Positions 12,413-24,162 of a DNA stretch of 64,000 nt are shown one piece after another. Position 1 is the first letter of the stretch. Each line of letters opens with the position of its first letter. The DNA is from Micractinium sp. NFX-FRZ (lineage: Eukaryota; Chlorophyta; Trebouxiophyceae; Chlorellales; Chlorellaceae), in assembly GCA_029339195.1 (NCBI GenBank), contig JAPTJF010000086.1, positions 63,743-127,742 on the forward strand. The letters are read 5' to 3'. The notes under the pieces were generated by a model. It worked only from the letters and a program-made list of their open reading frames with translations, was not told the DNA's origin and made no database searches. Position numbers and translations under genes: made by a program.

Positions 12413-15400
12413 TCATGCCGCGTCCGGCTGCTTGCGAGCAAACACGACGTACCTGCGGCAAGGCGGGGGTGGCAGGGGGAGGGCAGCGCAGCAGCAGGGG
12501 CAGGTCAGATCGTAAGAGACTGAGGCAGGGTGAGGGATGAGGGGATACCCACTGGGGGCCATGGTGTGGTGCCATGCTGTGCCCACAAAACCACCCATCT
12601 AGTCGCACAATGTGTCAGTGTATGTCATCTGTCTGTGCATGTCATCCGATGCGGGCACTCCACCTGGGACACCGGGCCGCGCCAATATGCGGCACACATT
12701 GGAAGCCGGCACCCGCCCCGCACTGCACAGCTGGTCACTGGAGGTGCCCCCATGCCACCTCAGCCTGTCACACCCCCAGAACTCCCTTGCCCGCCCCGGG
12801 CGGCTGGCCACACAGGTCACGCACATGGGGTCGCCGCCGCCGCCCAGCAGGCCCTTCTTGGGGCTGATGTCCTTGGCCTGGGGCGGGGTGAAGCCGCCGG
12901 GCACCGAGTAGTGGAAGTAGGAGCCTGCAGCAGCAGCAGCAGCAGCAGCAGCCCATGGAGCATATGTCCGTCTGCTTCTGCCAGTGTTCCCCCTCCCCTT
13001 GAGTGGGTGGGGTTTGTGTTCCCCTTGCCACCTGCCCCTCCCTTGCCGTCCCCCCCGGCTCACCCACAATATAGATGTGGTCCAGGTCGCCTGCAGGGGC
13101 AGACGAGGTGGCCAGGGTCGGGTGTGATTCGTGTGGTTTGCGTGAGGATGGCAGCATGGGTTGGCGGGGCGGCAGCATGGAGGCGGCAGCAGCGCACGCG
13201 TGGAGGAACAACACACATGTGGGTGGCACGAGCATGGAGGCAGCAGCGCAAGCAAGGCGGGGTGGGAGGGACGCTGCGGTGGCAAAGGTCAGGCGGGGCC
13301 TGGCCAGGAGTGGGGCTGAGGAAGGCATCGGCTGCCAGCTGCTGGCCACGCAAGCAGGCCTGCCAGCGGAGGCCCACCTGTCCATTGGCTGCACAGCATG
13401 GCACACCAGTACACAGCACAGCACACACAGCATGCAGGGGCACAGCACAAGCACAGCACGCGCACACGCAGCATGCAGGGGCACAGCGCACGCAGCATAG
13501 CGCAGCACAAGATTGCACCACACGCCGCGTGTCCAGGATCACCTGTGGAGGTCCACATCGCGATGGCTGCACAGCATGGCGCAGCATGGGATGCGGGGGG
13601 AGCAAAGGTGAGCACAACATGCTCCCCAGGCCGGCATTGCAGGGAGCCAACAGCCCTTGGCGGCTGCTGGCGCACGCTTGCAGGGGTGCGTGTGCCCTGC
13701 TGGCACCCGCGCCCCTCTAGGCACATCCCCCTTTGTGAACAACCACAGCATGGCACAGCACAGCATGGCACAGCACAGCACGGCATGAAGCTTGCAATCC
13801 ATGGGAAGCTGGGCAGCTGGACAGGGCGTGGACAACCCTTCAAGCCTGACATCTCTGGCCAACCTCCAAGCCTCGTTGTGGACAACTGGCTTTTCAGCCG
13901 AGGCATTCAAATGCAGGGAGGCGAGTGGGCACTCACCCTTTGTGGGGAAGCAGCGGTTGGAGAAGGACATGACCGCCATGCCGCCGGGCTTGAGGCAGCG
14001 GTGCATCTCTTTGAAGACCTCAATCGGGCGGGTCAGGTAATCAACGCTCACTGCACGTAACACGTTTTGGGGCAGGGCAAAGTGGTGGTCGATGATATGT
14101 TTTTCTCGATAGCAAAGGAGGGCGGGAGGGTGCACGAGATTTTGTGCAGCCTACGGCCCGACTCATCGCAGCACGCCTGCCAACGCGCGTGTGCTGACAG
14201 GCAGCGCATCACAGCACACATCCAGCCTGTGGACAGCACGCACCCCCCCAGGCACGGACTTCCACCTGCATTGGTGATGACGTCAAAAGAGTTGTCCTCG
14301 TAGGGGAGCGTGGGGTCCTCATTCAAATCCCGCACAGCAAACTCGGTCAGCTGACGGTTGCGTGCCAGCTCAGCCTCGTTCATGCCCAGGCCTGCATGCA
14401 TGGAACAGGAGTGGAAACACACAACATGAATGCATGGGGACAGGCATCAGCAGGGTGACGAGCCGTGCATGCCAGGCACAGGCAGGCGCAGCGTGTGTGA
14501 GTGGCGCACGACACGTTTGCACCCGCGGCATCAGCGGAGCACTCTGCCCCCACGACGTGAACGTTTTGTGGCGGCAAGTGATGTGCGGTCGTACCCTTGC
14601 CCGGTGGGCGTATGCGGCGTGCGCAGTCCACCCTGCCAGCAGTGCATTCTTCACCCAACACCTGCCCCAACCTGTACGCCCTCACCCGCCACCCTGCCAG
14701 CGGTGGCCCCCTCTGCTTAGTGGGCAACCCCAATCTCAGCACCTCACCTGCCACCCTGCCAGCTGTGTACCCCTCTGGGTAGTGGCTGATCCAGGAGCTG
14801 CAGATGTCCAGCAGGGCGGCGTCCTGGGAGCCGCTGGCTGGAAAGTTCTCGGCATAGAACCTGGGCGGTAGGGGAGGGAGGCAGGGCGTGAAGGGTGGGA
14901 GTGGGGCGGTGGGCAAGGCAGGGGCGGTGGGCAGGTTGTAAAGGCAGAACTGCCATGGCGTTTGGTTGATGAGAGGGGAAAGGCTAGCACCATAGGAGGG
15001 GAGGAGGAGGGACGGGAGGCCCACGTGAGGGCACAGCGTGGGAGGGAGGAGGTGGAGGAGACTGGAGGAGGGAGGAGGGCGAGGGGAGCGGATGCAAGCC
15101 CACAGGGAACAGGTGCAGAGAACGGGCGAGCATCGACAGCGGGCAGCGGCCGATCTCTCCGGCCCTGAGAGATTGCGTCGTGCTTGGCCGCCGGCTGGCC
15201 CTGGCTGGCCGGCCCGGCAGTGATGCGTCACTCACTGCGTGAGCGCCTTGATGGCGCCGTCGTCGATGTGCGTCACAAAGCGCGGCTGCTCGTAAAAGAT
15301 GGTGTCACTGGTCTCATCATACCTGCGTCATTGGTCCAAGGAGGAGGGCGGGGTGTGGCACCAAGGCGGCTGGCAGGTTGAGGCAGGGCGGGGCAGCTTC

Positions 15401-15932
15401 TTCCTCCGTTCATGCCTTCCTGTTGCACCGTTACATTTCCCAATAGGCGCATTGAGCTGGCGCGGTGCACATGAAGCGGCGATACCTGGGCAGCGGGCAC
15501 GATACTGGATGCTGCAGAGTGGGCCGTGGAGATACCACCTCAGTGGGGTCTCCGTGCATGCTCTGCTCACTCTTCACGCCACTCTCCCGCACTTGTGTAC
15601 AACTCCCCCCCACCGCCTTCATCGCACCGCTGGAAGAACTCGGGCTTGAAGGGGAACTGCTCCGGCCACGCAGGATCTTCAAGCACCGCTGCCGCCTTGT
15701 CCACCTGGGTCGCTGCTGCCGCCACGGAGCGCGGCATGCCTGCCGCCATCACGCTGCCGGCCAAGAGCTGCAGGAAGCCGCGGCGGCGCCCGCTGGCGGC
15801 ACCGCCAGCGCCCGCCTGCTGCTCTCCTCCGCTGCAGGCCACGCGCCGAGCGGCTCTGTGTGTCGAGGGGACCGCCACAAAGGGACGTGTGGCCGAACAG
15901 CGGGCTGCCATAGACTGCACCTGCTGCGCCAT
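12413..15932 (-). CDS. Plastid SAM-dependent methyltransferase-like protein (type 11)
   Basis: A 9-exon model gives 311 aa: 15932-15628, 15322-15236, 14860-14748, 14391-14266, 14050-13937, 13566-13543, 13090-13064, 12924-12825, 12452-12413. Every junction restores phase and family sequence. The N-terminus looks bipartite: a transit region, then RRRGFLQLLAGSVMAAGMP, a twin-arginine-like thylakoid signal before AAAA, which suggests the thylakoid lumen. Conserved blocks in order are FFQRYDETSDTIFYEQPRF, FVTHIDDGAI, LLDICSSWISHYP in the motif I position, LPYEDNSFDVI, SVDYLTRPIEVFKEMHR with CLKPGG, then HYSVPGGFTPPQAKDISP and a C-terminal YVVFARK. Motif I lacks the usual GxGxG, as in the plant/algal relatives of this clade, so the substrate and even catalysis are uncertain. 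Exons 6 and 7 are only 24 and 27 nt. The gene is divergent from coiled-coil gene 1. Confidence 0.82.
13395..13790. repeat. CACAGCA/CATGGCACAG repeats in methyltransferase introns
   Basis: Short imperfect units of CACAGCA and CAGCATGGCACAG cluster at 13395-13515 and 13745-13790, within introns 6 and 5. They flank the 24-nt exon 6 at 13543-13566. Confidence 0.7.
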
Positions 15933-16229
15933 GTGCCGCGCCGCTCTCAGCGCCAGTGTGAAGGGTCAAGGTTGGACGCAAAATTGCTCGATGGCTTTGT
16001 TGAACGCGATCCCAGGCTCACTTGAAGACGTAGCTGCGCAGAGGAGATGCACAGAAACCCAGCACCCATCACAGCAGGCTCAGCAGGCGGCTTGAAAGAC
16101 GAGCCTTTAGGAGCTCTGTCGATGTTCAAAGCACGTGGCTTGGCACGCGTATTGATCAAATAAGCCGGCAAGCCACAACTCGTCCGTCGCCGTCTGCTGC
16201 CCCCACCTCGCCCAAACCCGTGGCCCAGC
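15933..16229. promoter_or_regulatory. Short bidirectional promoter region
   Basis: Only 297 bp separate the start codons of the methyltransferase (-) and coiled-coil gene 1 (+), so the two probably share a bidirectional promoter. No specific element is recognised. Confidence 0.45.
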
Positions 16230-18001
16230 ATGTCCCGAGGGCGGACGGGCATCATCAAAGCCCTCAAGGAGGTGCGTCAAGGGGCGCTCACGCTTCGCCG
16301 ACCCCCCCGCTGCTGCCTTCTGCCCCCGCCTCGCCACCGCTGCCGCCACACGCCGCCTCTGCCCACACCCGCTTCCTCTCTGCCCTACGCAGGTGTTCCG
16401 CGAGGTCAAGTTCTTTGGTGATGCGGAGATTGCGACGCTGAAGAAGAACCTGGAGTCTCACAAGCTGCAGCTGGAGCAGCTCAAGGCGAGGCGGGCAGAG
16501 CAGGCGCGGCGCGAGGAGCAGCTGGTGGGTGGGTGCAGGGTCCTCGCTGCGGTGTGTCCGCACGTGCTGGGACTGGATCGGGTCACTTGGTCGGTGCACA
16601 GAACAGCTGCAGTGATTTGTAGCTCTTACTATGCAGCATGGGAGGGCTGGACTGGGGTGAGTGATGAGAAGAGGACTGCGCAGCAGCTGGTGCCTGTGGG
16701 AGGGCGGCTGGTGGGCGTGGGCAGGCGTGGGGCGAGCTAGGGAGTCCTGCAGGTGGTGGGTGGCTGCTGGACGGCGGCACGTGGGCAGGACATCTTTCTA
16801 CCACAGGTGCCCACTCCTTCTCGCTGCTGAGGCCTGCCCCAAGCGCTCCCAGAGACCCGCAAGGCGGCAGAGGCGCTGGGAGGAAGTGCTGCCTGCCAGC
16901 CAGCCAGCCTACCGGACAGCCTGCCAGCCTGCTTGCTTGCCTGCCTGCCTGCCTGCCTGCCAGCCAGCCTGCCTGCCTGCCAGCCTGCCTGCCTGCCTAT
17001 CACATTCAGCCGCATTCTCCGCATGTGTTGTCACCCGCAGGCTCTGCTTGAGATGCGCAAGGCCGTGGAGCAGCTGCAGAACATGCAGGCGATGCTGGAG
17101 GAGCAGGACCAGCGGGTGAGCGGGGGGATGGAAGGGGGCGTGCCAGCTGGCGTGGGAGGGTGCCCAAGAGTGGGCAGAGGACACAGTGGGCGGCTTGCAG
17201 GGTTGTGCTGGCACCGGTGGCAGGGAGGGGCAGGCAGCTGGTGCGAGGAGGGTGGGCGGGCAGCAGTGGCAGGGTGGGAGGGACTGGCGGCTGGGGCAGG
17301 GGGGATGGTGGGGGAGCACTGGATGAAGTGGAGGCGGTTGTTCACGCGTTCAGGCAGCTCCCCGTTCACCTGTTGACGGGCAGCAATTGGCGTTAGTTAT
17401 CTGACTTTGTTACATGTGGATGAGCGCACAGTACACCATCCTGCTGCCCACCAAGTGCAGATGGCGGCTACGGTTGAGGAGCTGGGCCGGCCCCAATACC
17501 CACAACACCAATATTGTCTCCAAATTCGTCTTTGTTTTCCCCCTCTTCCGCGCAGATGGAGGCGGTGGTTGAGGAGCTGGGCCAGCGGGCGATGGCGCAG
17601 CAGGAGCGGGACATGATGGCGCGCGCCATGGGCGTGCTCGAGAACGTGAAAATGGAGGTGGGCCTGGGTTGTGGTTCCCGTGCAGCTCGGTTGTGTGGGC
17701 GGGTGGGGGAAGGGGCCAGAGCACAGCGTGCCTAGCGTGCATTACGTGAGCATGGCTCCACCGCCAGCCTGGCCTCCGCTTTCTGGGTCCCCTCCCTATG
17801 CGCTGCCGCCCCTGTCCACTCAATCATTCAACTTGATGTCTTGATCTGCAACAGGAGTTGGTGACGACGTCTGACGAGGCGCAGCTGCAGAAGGAGCTGG
17901 ATCGCCTTCAAGCTGAGCTGCAGGCGGTGGGCAAGGGGGGCGGGGCGCCGCCGGCGCCACCCGGGCGCCCGCAGAAGCCGGCGGGGCGCAAGCGGCGATG
18001 A
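16230..18001 (+). CDS. Small coiled-coil protein
   Basis: A 5-exon model gives 165 aa: 16230-16271, 16393-16524, 17041-17115, 17556-17657, 17855-18001. All introns are phase 0. The product starts MSRGRTGIIKALKEVFREVK and is then almost entirely charged heptad-like helix (for example ATLKKNLESHKLQLEQLK, ALLEMRKAVEQLQNMQAMLE, QLQKELDRLQAEL), ending in a Gly/Pro-rich basic tail, GRKRR. It has no signal peptide or membrane segment. I cannot assign a family; a cytoskeletal or nuclear adaptor role is possible but not shown. The second coiled-coil gene starts 513 nt downstream on the same strand. The in-frame TGA and the new ATG favour two genes, but one transcript with a longer splice form is not excluded. 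Confidence 0.7.
16918..16999 (+). repeat. CCTG microsatellite
   Basis: Imperfect CCTG/CCAG units lie in intron 2 of coiled-coil gene 1, close to the acceptor at 17040. Confidence 0.85.
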
Positions 18002-18513
18002 GCGACGGCGGCTGCTTTACTTTCCCGCCATTCCCCCTTGAGCTCCTGTATCCTCCGTGCTGCACCCTGTCCCTTGTTCTTTGCTCATGTTGTGTGTGCT
18101 CCCTTGTCTGCCCTGCCAGTGCTGGCAGAAGTGAGAGTAAGCAGCAGCGGCCCCTGCCCTGCTGCCTCCCTGTGTCCCTCTCTGCTCCCTGTTTGCTTGC
18201 TGTTGTTCCTGCACTCCCTGGACTTTCCTGCTCTCCGCGCATAATCTTCTTTGCCCATGGTGTGTCTTTACCTGCCTGCTGCAACCACCCCGGCATGCAA
18301 GGAAGGCCCGCCGCCACTCGGCAAGGACCGCCAGCGTGACTCCCGTCAGGGATTATTTTCCAGCGCTGCGTCTGTATATGCATTGAACCCACATCCGTGC
18401 TCGAGTGAAGAACGGCTCCAGCCGGCCCCAAGGGGTGCAGCAACCCAGGCGCTCTTGGTCTCCTCTCTTTGTGATCGGCGATTGACCTGGCGAGTGCTGG
18501 CGAGCGCAGGGAT

Positions 18514-19829
18514 ATGGCGCTCCTTGGCAGGCGCAGGCTTCTCCGCCGCCTGTTTGCAGCGTTGGAGAAGGTGGCCGGCAACGTAGGGTTAATCAGAGAA
18601 GCGGGCAAGGAGATGCGCACGTTTACGCACGAGGTGCGGGGGAAGCGCATTGTGGCGTGACCAGGCAGCGAAAACGGATCGCGCATGTGCAGTGTCACAG
18701 ACTGCCCGCCGCCGCCGCCTCTGCCGCCGCCGCCAGTGCCAGTGCTCAACAGCGGCTCATTTGCATGCCCGGACTCGTTCCGCAGGCCTCCCCCATGGTA
18801 TTGCTTCACATGCATGTGTCGTAACACCCACTGACTCTGCCATTACCTGTTGCTGCCACTGCGGCTTGCCTTTTGCCTGCCGGCCCACCGCAGGAGGGGA
18901 CGCTGGTGCGGCAGCTCAGCGAGAGCCGGCAGCGCATGGTGGACCTGCAGGTGAGGCAGGCAGCCCCTGTGCATGTGTTACCTCGTTGAACGTGTTAAGC
19001 CTGTGTTGGAATTCCTTTGGGAGCTTTGCCAAAATTTCACCTGAGGGCAGTGTGCTGGGCGGAACCTGCGGTTGGGTGCCATCCTGAACTGTTGGATGAA
19101 GCCGTTTTCTGTGCGGGCATGGCGGGGCTTGTGGTGGGTGGCAGGGTGCTGGGCAGCGCATGGTGGACCCGCAGGTTGGCAGCCAGCCTGGCGCCGCCAG
19201 CTGGGCAGCTAAAGCAGAGGGAAAACCCACATGTCGGGCTGCCACATGCCTGCTCCACTCTGCCTGCCTGCCAGCCCGCCCGCTGATCTCCCACCACCCT
19301 GCCTGGGCTGCTCAAGCACGTGTAGCAAGTCGCAGATGCTTCTTTACAAACGGGAAGTACGCACTTTACGGCCCTCCCTTCCCTGCAGCTCATGCGCGCG
19401 GAGCAGGCGCGGCAGATGCACACCACAGTGGCCCGGCAGGTGCTCGAGGCCATTGAGCTAGTCGAGCGGCGGCAGCATGCGCTGCTGGCACGCCAAGCGG
19501 CACTGGTGCACCTGTGCCAGCAGCTCAGGCAGGAGCGAGATGAGCTGGCAGCTGCGGCGGGGCTGACAGACAGCGGCGGCGGCGGCGGCGGCAGTGATGG
19601 CGGTGATCTGGCGGCGGGCGAGGGGCTGCAGCCAGCAGAGCAGCAGCAGCAGGGCGCGGCATGGCCGGAGACTGCAGCGCAAGGGCAGCAGCAGGGGAGC
19701 AGCTGGCAGCGCAGTGGACCGCAGCGTGCGCAGCAGCACGAAACGAGCTACCAGCCGACAGGGGCGGCTGCAGGGCACCGCTTGCGCGGCGGCGGCGGGA
19801 GCAGCAGCAGCAGCGGCGGCGGCGGCTAG
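18514..19829 (+). CDS. Coiled-coil protein with Gly/Gln-rich tail
   Basis: A 3-exon model gives 205 aa: 18514-18633, 18894-18950, 19389-19829, all phase 0. The N-terminus MALLGRRRLLRRLFAALEKV is basic and amphipathic. The middle (EGTLVRQLSESRQRMVDLQ, then LMRAEQARQMHTTVARQVLE and on through LRQERDEL) is a long coiled coil. The last 90 residues are Gln/Gly/Ser-rich low complexity. No catalytic motif is seen and the family is not recognised. It follows coiled-coil gene 1 in the same orientation, which may mean related function or shared ancestry, although the two sequences do not align obviously. Confidence 0.65.
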
Positions 19830-20228
19830 TCTTCTTACAGCAAGCGGCAGAGGAAAGAATGAAAATCGAAACGAATCCCTACAAAAAGCAGCGCTGGTCA
19901 CGCACACAAATAAACACAACGGCGTCGCACGCACAAAACGAAAGCCAGGGAGGCGTGCCTTTGCCTGCATGATAGCTCAAAGCACAAGATACTGCTCAAC
20001 GCACACACGCTACTGCATGATGCATGCAACCCAATGTTTTTTTCTCTGTCTGAACTGCACATTTTGTCCTCGAGCACACACGAGCTGCAACAGATTATCT
20101 TCCGCCAAAAGATGCAAGCGCTGGGTAGATCTGGGGGCAGCAGCCCAAGCGGGAGTAATGCAGGGGGCAGCGGGAGGCCGGCTGGCCTGGCCCGCACCGC
20201 GCTCAACTAGTGCCCCTGCTGCCGGACA

Positions 20229-23200
20229 TCACTGCCCCTGCTGCTGCGCCCGCTGCCGCGCCTGCTGCGCCTGCTGCCGCGCCTGCCTCCGCTGCTGCAG
20301 CTCCTCCTGATACCGGCCTGCCAGTGGGAAGAAGTAGCTCTCCACAAAGTCCACCTCCTCGCCCTTGAAGTGGTGCTGCATCACACACACACAGGCAGGG
20401 AGCAGGGAGACGCACGGGTGAAGCAGGTTGGGGGCGAGCCAGAGGGACAAAGAGCTTTGCACGCAGTCCACCTCCTCGCCCTTGAAGTGGTGCTGCTGAC
20501 ATGATACACAAAATTTGGGGACACCGAGTGTGCAGGGGTGCATTGGCTGAAAGGAAGCCAACAACACAGCAGTGGCAAGGGGGCAAGGTGCAGAGGCCAC
20601 GTCTTGTGCTGCACCCCACAGGATGGGCAGTCACGGACCCGCCCCCGCCCGCAAGTTCATGGCGAATTTCTTCCCACCGGTAGAACTGTAGAAAGCACGC
20701 TCCTAACCTTGAAAGCACGCTGAGTTACCGATCAGGGCACCTTGCCGGTGTATGTGGGCGCCCAGTTGTGAATGGACACAGCCCCTGCTCCCCACCACTC
20801 GCACTCTAGAAAGCAAGATGATCGGTCCACCAGCCCACCTCGCCGGCGTACATGGGCAGGTCCCCCTCCCTCCCCACTCAACACCCCAACTCTTGCTTGT
20901 GCATTTTTGAGGGCTGGGGTGGGGGAAGCAGGGCAATCTTTGGTGTTGCGACCCACCTTGCCGGTGTATGTGGGAGCCCAGTTGTAGATGAGCAGGTCCT
21001 CCTCCTCTGCCTGGTCAGCGGGGGCCTGGAAGTTGCGGCGCGCCTCCGACACGAAGAAGTTGGCCACCTCCTGCAAGTGAAGGGGCGGGGGTGAGAGCAA
21101 GAGGGGCAGGCGGGGGCAAATGAAGGGTCGGCAGCGTGGGGTGCAGGCCCATGGAACAGCCCCTCCCCTGTGCCAGCCTGCTCCGACTTCATTAGGTCGG
21201 CAGCATGGGGTGCAGCCGCCGGTGGCACAGCCCCTCCCCTGTGCCAGCCTGTGTTGACTGCAATACCTCTCTGCCTCATATCAAAGGCCCACCTGCGTGA
21301 TTTCAATCGCGTCTGGGTGGTGCGGGATGTCCTTGTCGGGTGTCCACTCAAACGCGTTCTTCTCGGGGTGCCTGCGGCCAGGCAGGACAGGAAGGATCAT
21401 GTGTGTGGGGTGGGGTAAGGAGAGAGGTGGGGCGGAAGGGGGTGTGGGGTGGGGCAAGGAGAGAGGTGGGGCGCAAGGTAGGGTGCCTGCAGCCGGGCAG
21501 GCAAGGAGGGAAGTGGGGGTGCGGTGGGGGCAAAGGTGGGGTGGGTGGAAGGTGGGGTGGCTGCAGCTAGATGCAAGGAAGTGATGCAGGGTGGGGTGGC
21601 AGGTGGGTGGAGTGCAGGCACGGCACGGCATGCCATGCCATGGCATGCGGCAGCGCCGCTTAGGCTTGGCTGGTGCCCTACCATACAGCGGCGGCACACC
21701 TCTGCCCGCCTGCCCGCCGCGCGCCCCGACATGCACCCGCTCAATGCCACGTCAGCACGCCACCTCAGCGCTGCCAGCTCACCACTGCGTGCCGTAGATG
21801 GGGTAATCTTTGGCCTCAAAGGTGCTCACATACACCTGGCCCACTCGGTCCACGCTGAGGGACAGCACATCAAAGAGGTCGCGCACACGGGGGTTCTCTG
21901 CCACAGCCGTCCAGGCCAGGCCTGCAGAGGGGGCACAGCCAGCAGGGTGTGTGGGGTTCATTAAGAGACAGCACATTTCAGAGGTTGCGCACACAGCGGT
22001 TCTCTGACACAGCTGTCCAGACCAGGCCTGCGGCAGGGCAGGGTGAGGGCGGGGTGCGGAAGCGGGCAGGCAGGGCAGGCAGCGAGCGACGATGGGCACG
22101 ATTTGTGCTGCGATAGGCCCGCCCCTCGGAGTGGCCACTTTGTGTACACATCAGTTACTCGACAGACTGCAACTGAATGATACTAACACGCACCACGCTC
22201 ACCGTGCGCGTGGTTCTCCATGGCGTAGGGCCGCGTGCGCAGGTGCTCCACCACCTGGGGCGGCAGCGCGCGGAAGAAGCGGCTCTTCTCGGCAGAGTCT
22301 GCATTAAAGGGGGGGAGGGAGGGGAGCCGCCTGCCTCATGCGGGGGAATACCAAACAGCTGGCGGCGGGGGAGGGGAGCTGCCTGCCTCATGCTGCCCTG
22401 CTGTGCTGGCAAAGTGGGTGGGAGATACACCCCAAACCGCCCACCAGCCAGGTCGACGTTTCAACGACGTGAGAGCTGCCCGTTAAGATCAGCAGCCGGG
22501 GAAGGCACCCTATGCAGCACCCACAGCAATCCAGAACAGGGCACACACACCCTTACAACTTGCCCGTCAGGAAGAGGGGGGAGGGCAGGTTCTCGGCGTC
22601 GAAATCCGACAGGATGCTGTGGTTGCGGGACGCCACGATGGCCAGCGTCTCAAAACCCAGGCACACGCCGTACACCTGGGGATGTACAGGGGAGGGCATT
22701 GTAAAAGCACAGTAGGAGTCTTTTGCCGGGCGAAGGGAGAGGGACGGTGCAACTGCACAGGGGATGGCAAGTGTGGGGCAAGCGGAGGAGAAGCAAGCCA
22801 CCGGTCGAAACTGGTGTGTCGCACACGCGTGTGACCGGGCAGGCGGATGGCTTGGAGGGCGGGGGCAGGAGGGGAGGTACTCATGGGCGGGCGAGGGGCG
22901 GGAGACAGCAGCGGGGATCCCCAGCACATGGCTCAGCCAACCATCCACCCGCCCACCCACACTCACCGGGAAGTAGTTCCCCTTGTCGTTTGCCTCGATT
23001 GCCAGGTCGTACAGCTGGCTGACGGTGTCGTAAAAGGGCTCCCCCGGGCGCAGGTTCTGGGCGCCGCCTGGGATGAGGATGCCGTTGACGGCCTGCAGGC
23101 GGTGGCCGAAGGAACGAGTGTGTAAATTCGTTCTGAACGCAAGGGAGGGCTCCCGCGTGGCGCAGGTTCTGATGGGAGTGAAGGGAAGAGGATGCCGTGG

Positions 23201-23915
23201 GCGGTGGGGCGGGGAAGCCCGCACTGACGCACCTTGGGAGCACCGCGCCACCTCTTCCCTGCTCACGTCGCACCCACCTCAGCCCCCCCTGCAACATCAC
23301 TACATTGCAGCAAAAAGTTGGCACACCTTGAAGCGGTGCGCCACCTCCTCCTTGCTCACGCCTCACCCACCTCAGCCGCCCCCTGCACCACCACTATACG
23401 TCACACACGCTTGCCTTGAAGCGGCGCGCCACCTCCTCCCTGCTCATGTCGCACAAGATGGGCACCGCACGCGCCCCCGCGCTTTCCACCAGCTTCACAT
23501 ACGAGCTAGCAATGTAGGAGTGCCCCTTGGGCGCGGGGTCGCCCACCTGCGGGGGATGGGGGAGCCGGATGAGCAAGGAGGGGTGAGGTGGTCGCCAGAG
23601 CAGCGAGGCGCTTGCGGGGCGAATGCGGCGTGCGGCGTGGTGGCCGCTGGCACATGCACCCGCCGCCGCTCTGCTGGCGCACTGCCAGGTCACCTGGGAG
23701 ACGACGCCGATTAGGGGGCGCAGGTTGAGGTCGTGATCCCTCTTGCCCAGGAGCGCCAGGCTGGCAGAGGTGCCGTCTGCAGCTGCAAGTGCTGCCGCCT
23801 CCAGGCCCGCTGGCAGCGGCCGCACCGCCGCCGCCGGTGCCGCCAGCACTAGTAGCGCGGCTAGCAGCAGGGCTGCAGCCGCGCTGGAGCGCTCCGGAGG
23901 AGGTGCTGGCAGCAT
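20229..23915 (-). CDS. GGH: Gamma-glutamyl hydrolase (folate polyglutamate hydrolase)
   Basis: A 9-exon model gives 388 aa: 23915-23694, 23546-23415, 23092-22967, 22675-22564, 22298-22203, 21921-21783, 21371-21293, 21070-20957, 20375-20229. The chosen Met opens a hydrophobic signal (LLLAALLVLAAPAAA), as expected for a vacuolar or secreted enzyme; an upstream in-frame ATG at 24053 would bury it. Family blocks are RPLIGVVSQ, GHSYIASSYVKLVESAGARA, GILIPGGAQNL, the nucleophile VYGVCLGFETLA (Cys), GTQWHPEKNAFEW (catalytic His), and EVANFFVSEARRN. It removes gamma-linked glutamates from folates (class C26 glutamine-amidotransferase fold). Introns 2 and 4 appear to use GC donors; the intron 4 choice restores PLFLT-DSAEKSRFF, which matches the family. 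The C-terminus ends in a Gln/Ala/Arg repeat. It is divergent from NAMPT. Confidence 0.92.
21127..21250. repeat. Two-copy tandem repeat in GGH intron 7
   Basis: Units at about 21127-21180 and 21196-21250 share GGTCGGCAGC, GGGGTGCAG and the run ACAGCCCCTCCCCTGTGCCA, offset by about 70 bp. Confidence 0.8.
21408..21500. repeat. Tandem repeat in GGH intron 6
   Basis: Units of about 43 bp containing AAGGAGAGAGGTGGGGCG at 21417 and 21456 repeat in tandem, followed by a diverged copy of the exon 7 acceptor. Confidence 0.7.
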
Positions 23916-24162
23916 AGGGAGTGCGCTTGTGGGTGTTTGGGCGGGCTCTGAAGGGACCAGGCGCCCTTCTGCTGTAGCTCTCGGGTCTCCTGCGCCGGTC
24001 GGGTAGCCCTTGGAACAATCTATGTAGATCCGAGGGCATTTGCATGCATCCAATGCGCTCCAATTTGCGTGTCACGTGTGGCCGGCATGCTGTGCTGCGC
24101 TCTAGCTGCCTGCGGGCTCGAGAGGCACAGGGCGAAATCCGGGCAACCCACTGATCTCGCAT
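23916..24162. promoter_or_regulatory. Bidirectional promoter region between GGH and NAMPT
   Basis: The two start codons are 248-395 bp apart, depending on the NAMPT start used. The pair must share this short region. No TATA box or known element stands out. Confidence 0.45.

Noticed and set aside
16230..19829. Merging the two coiled-coil genes into one
   Set aside because: The first model ends with an in-frame TGA after a basic tail and the second has its own ATG; no donor before the stop gave a closed phase that I could find. cDNA could still overturn this.
24053..24053. Upstream ATG as the start of gamma-glutamyl hydrolase
   Set aside because: It would add 46 residues before the hydrophobic signal and place it internally; the ATG at 23915 gives a standard signal peptide.
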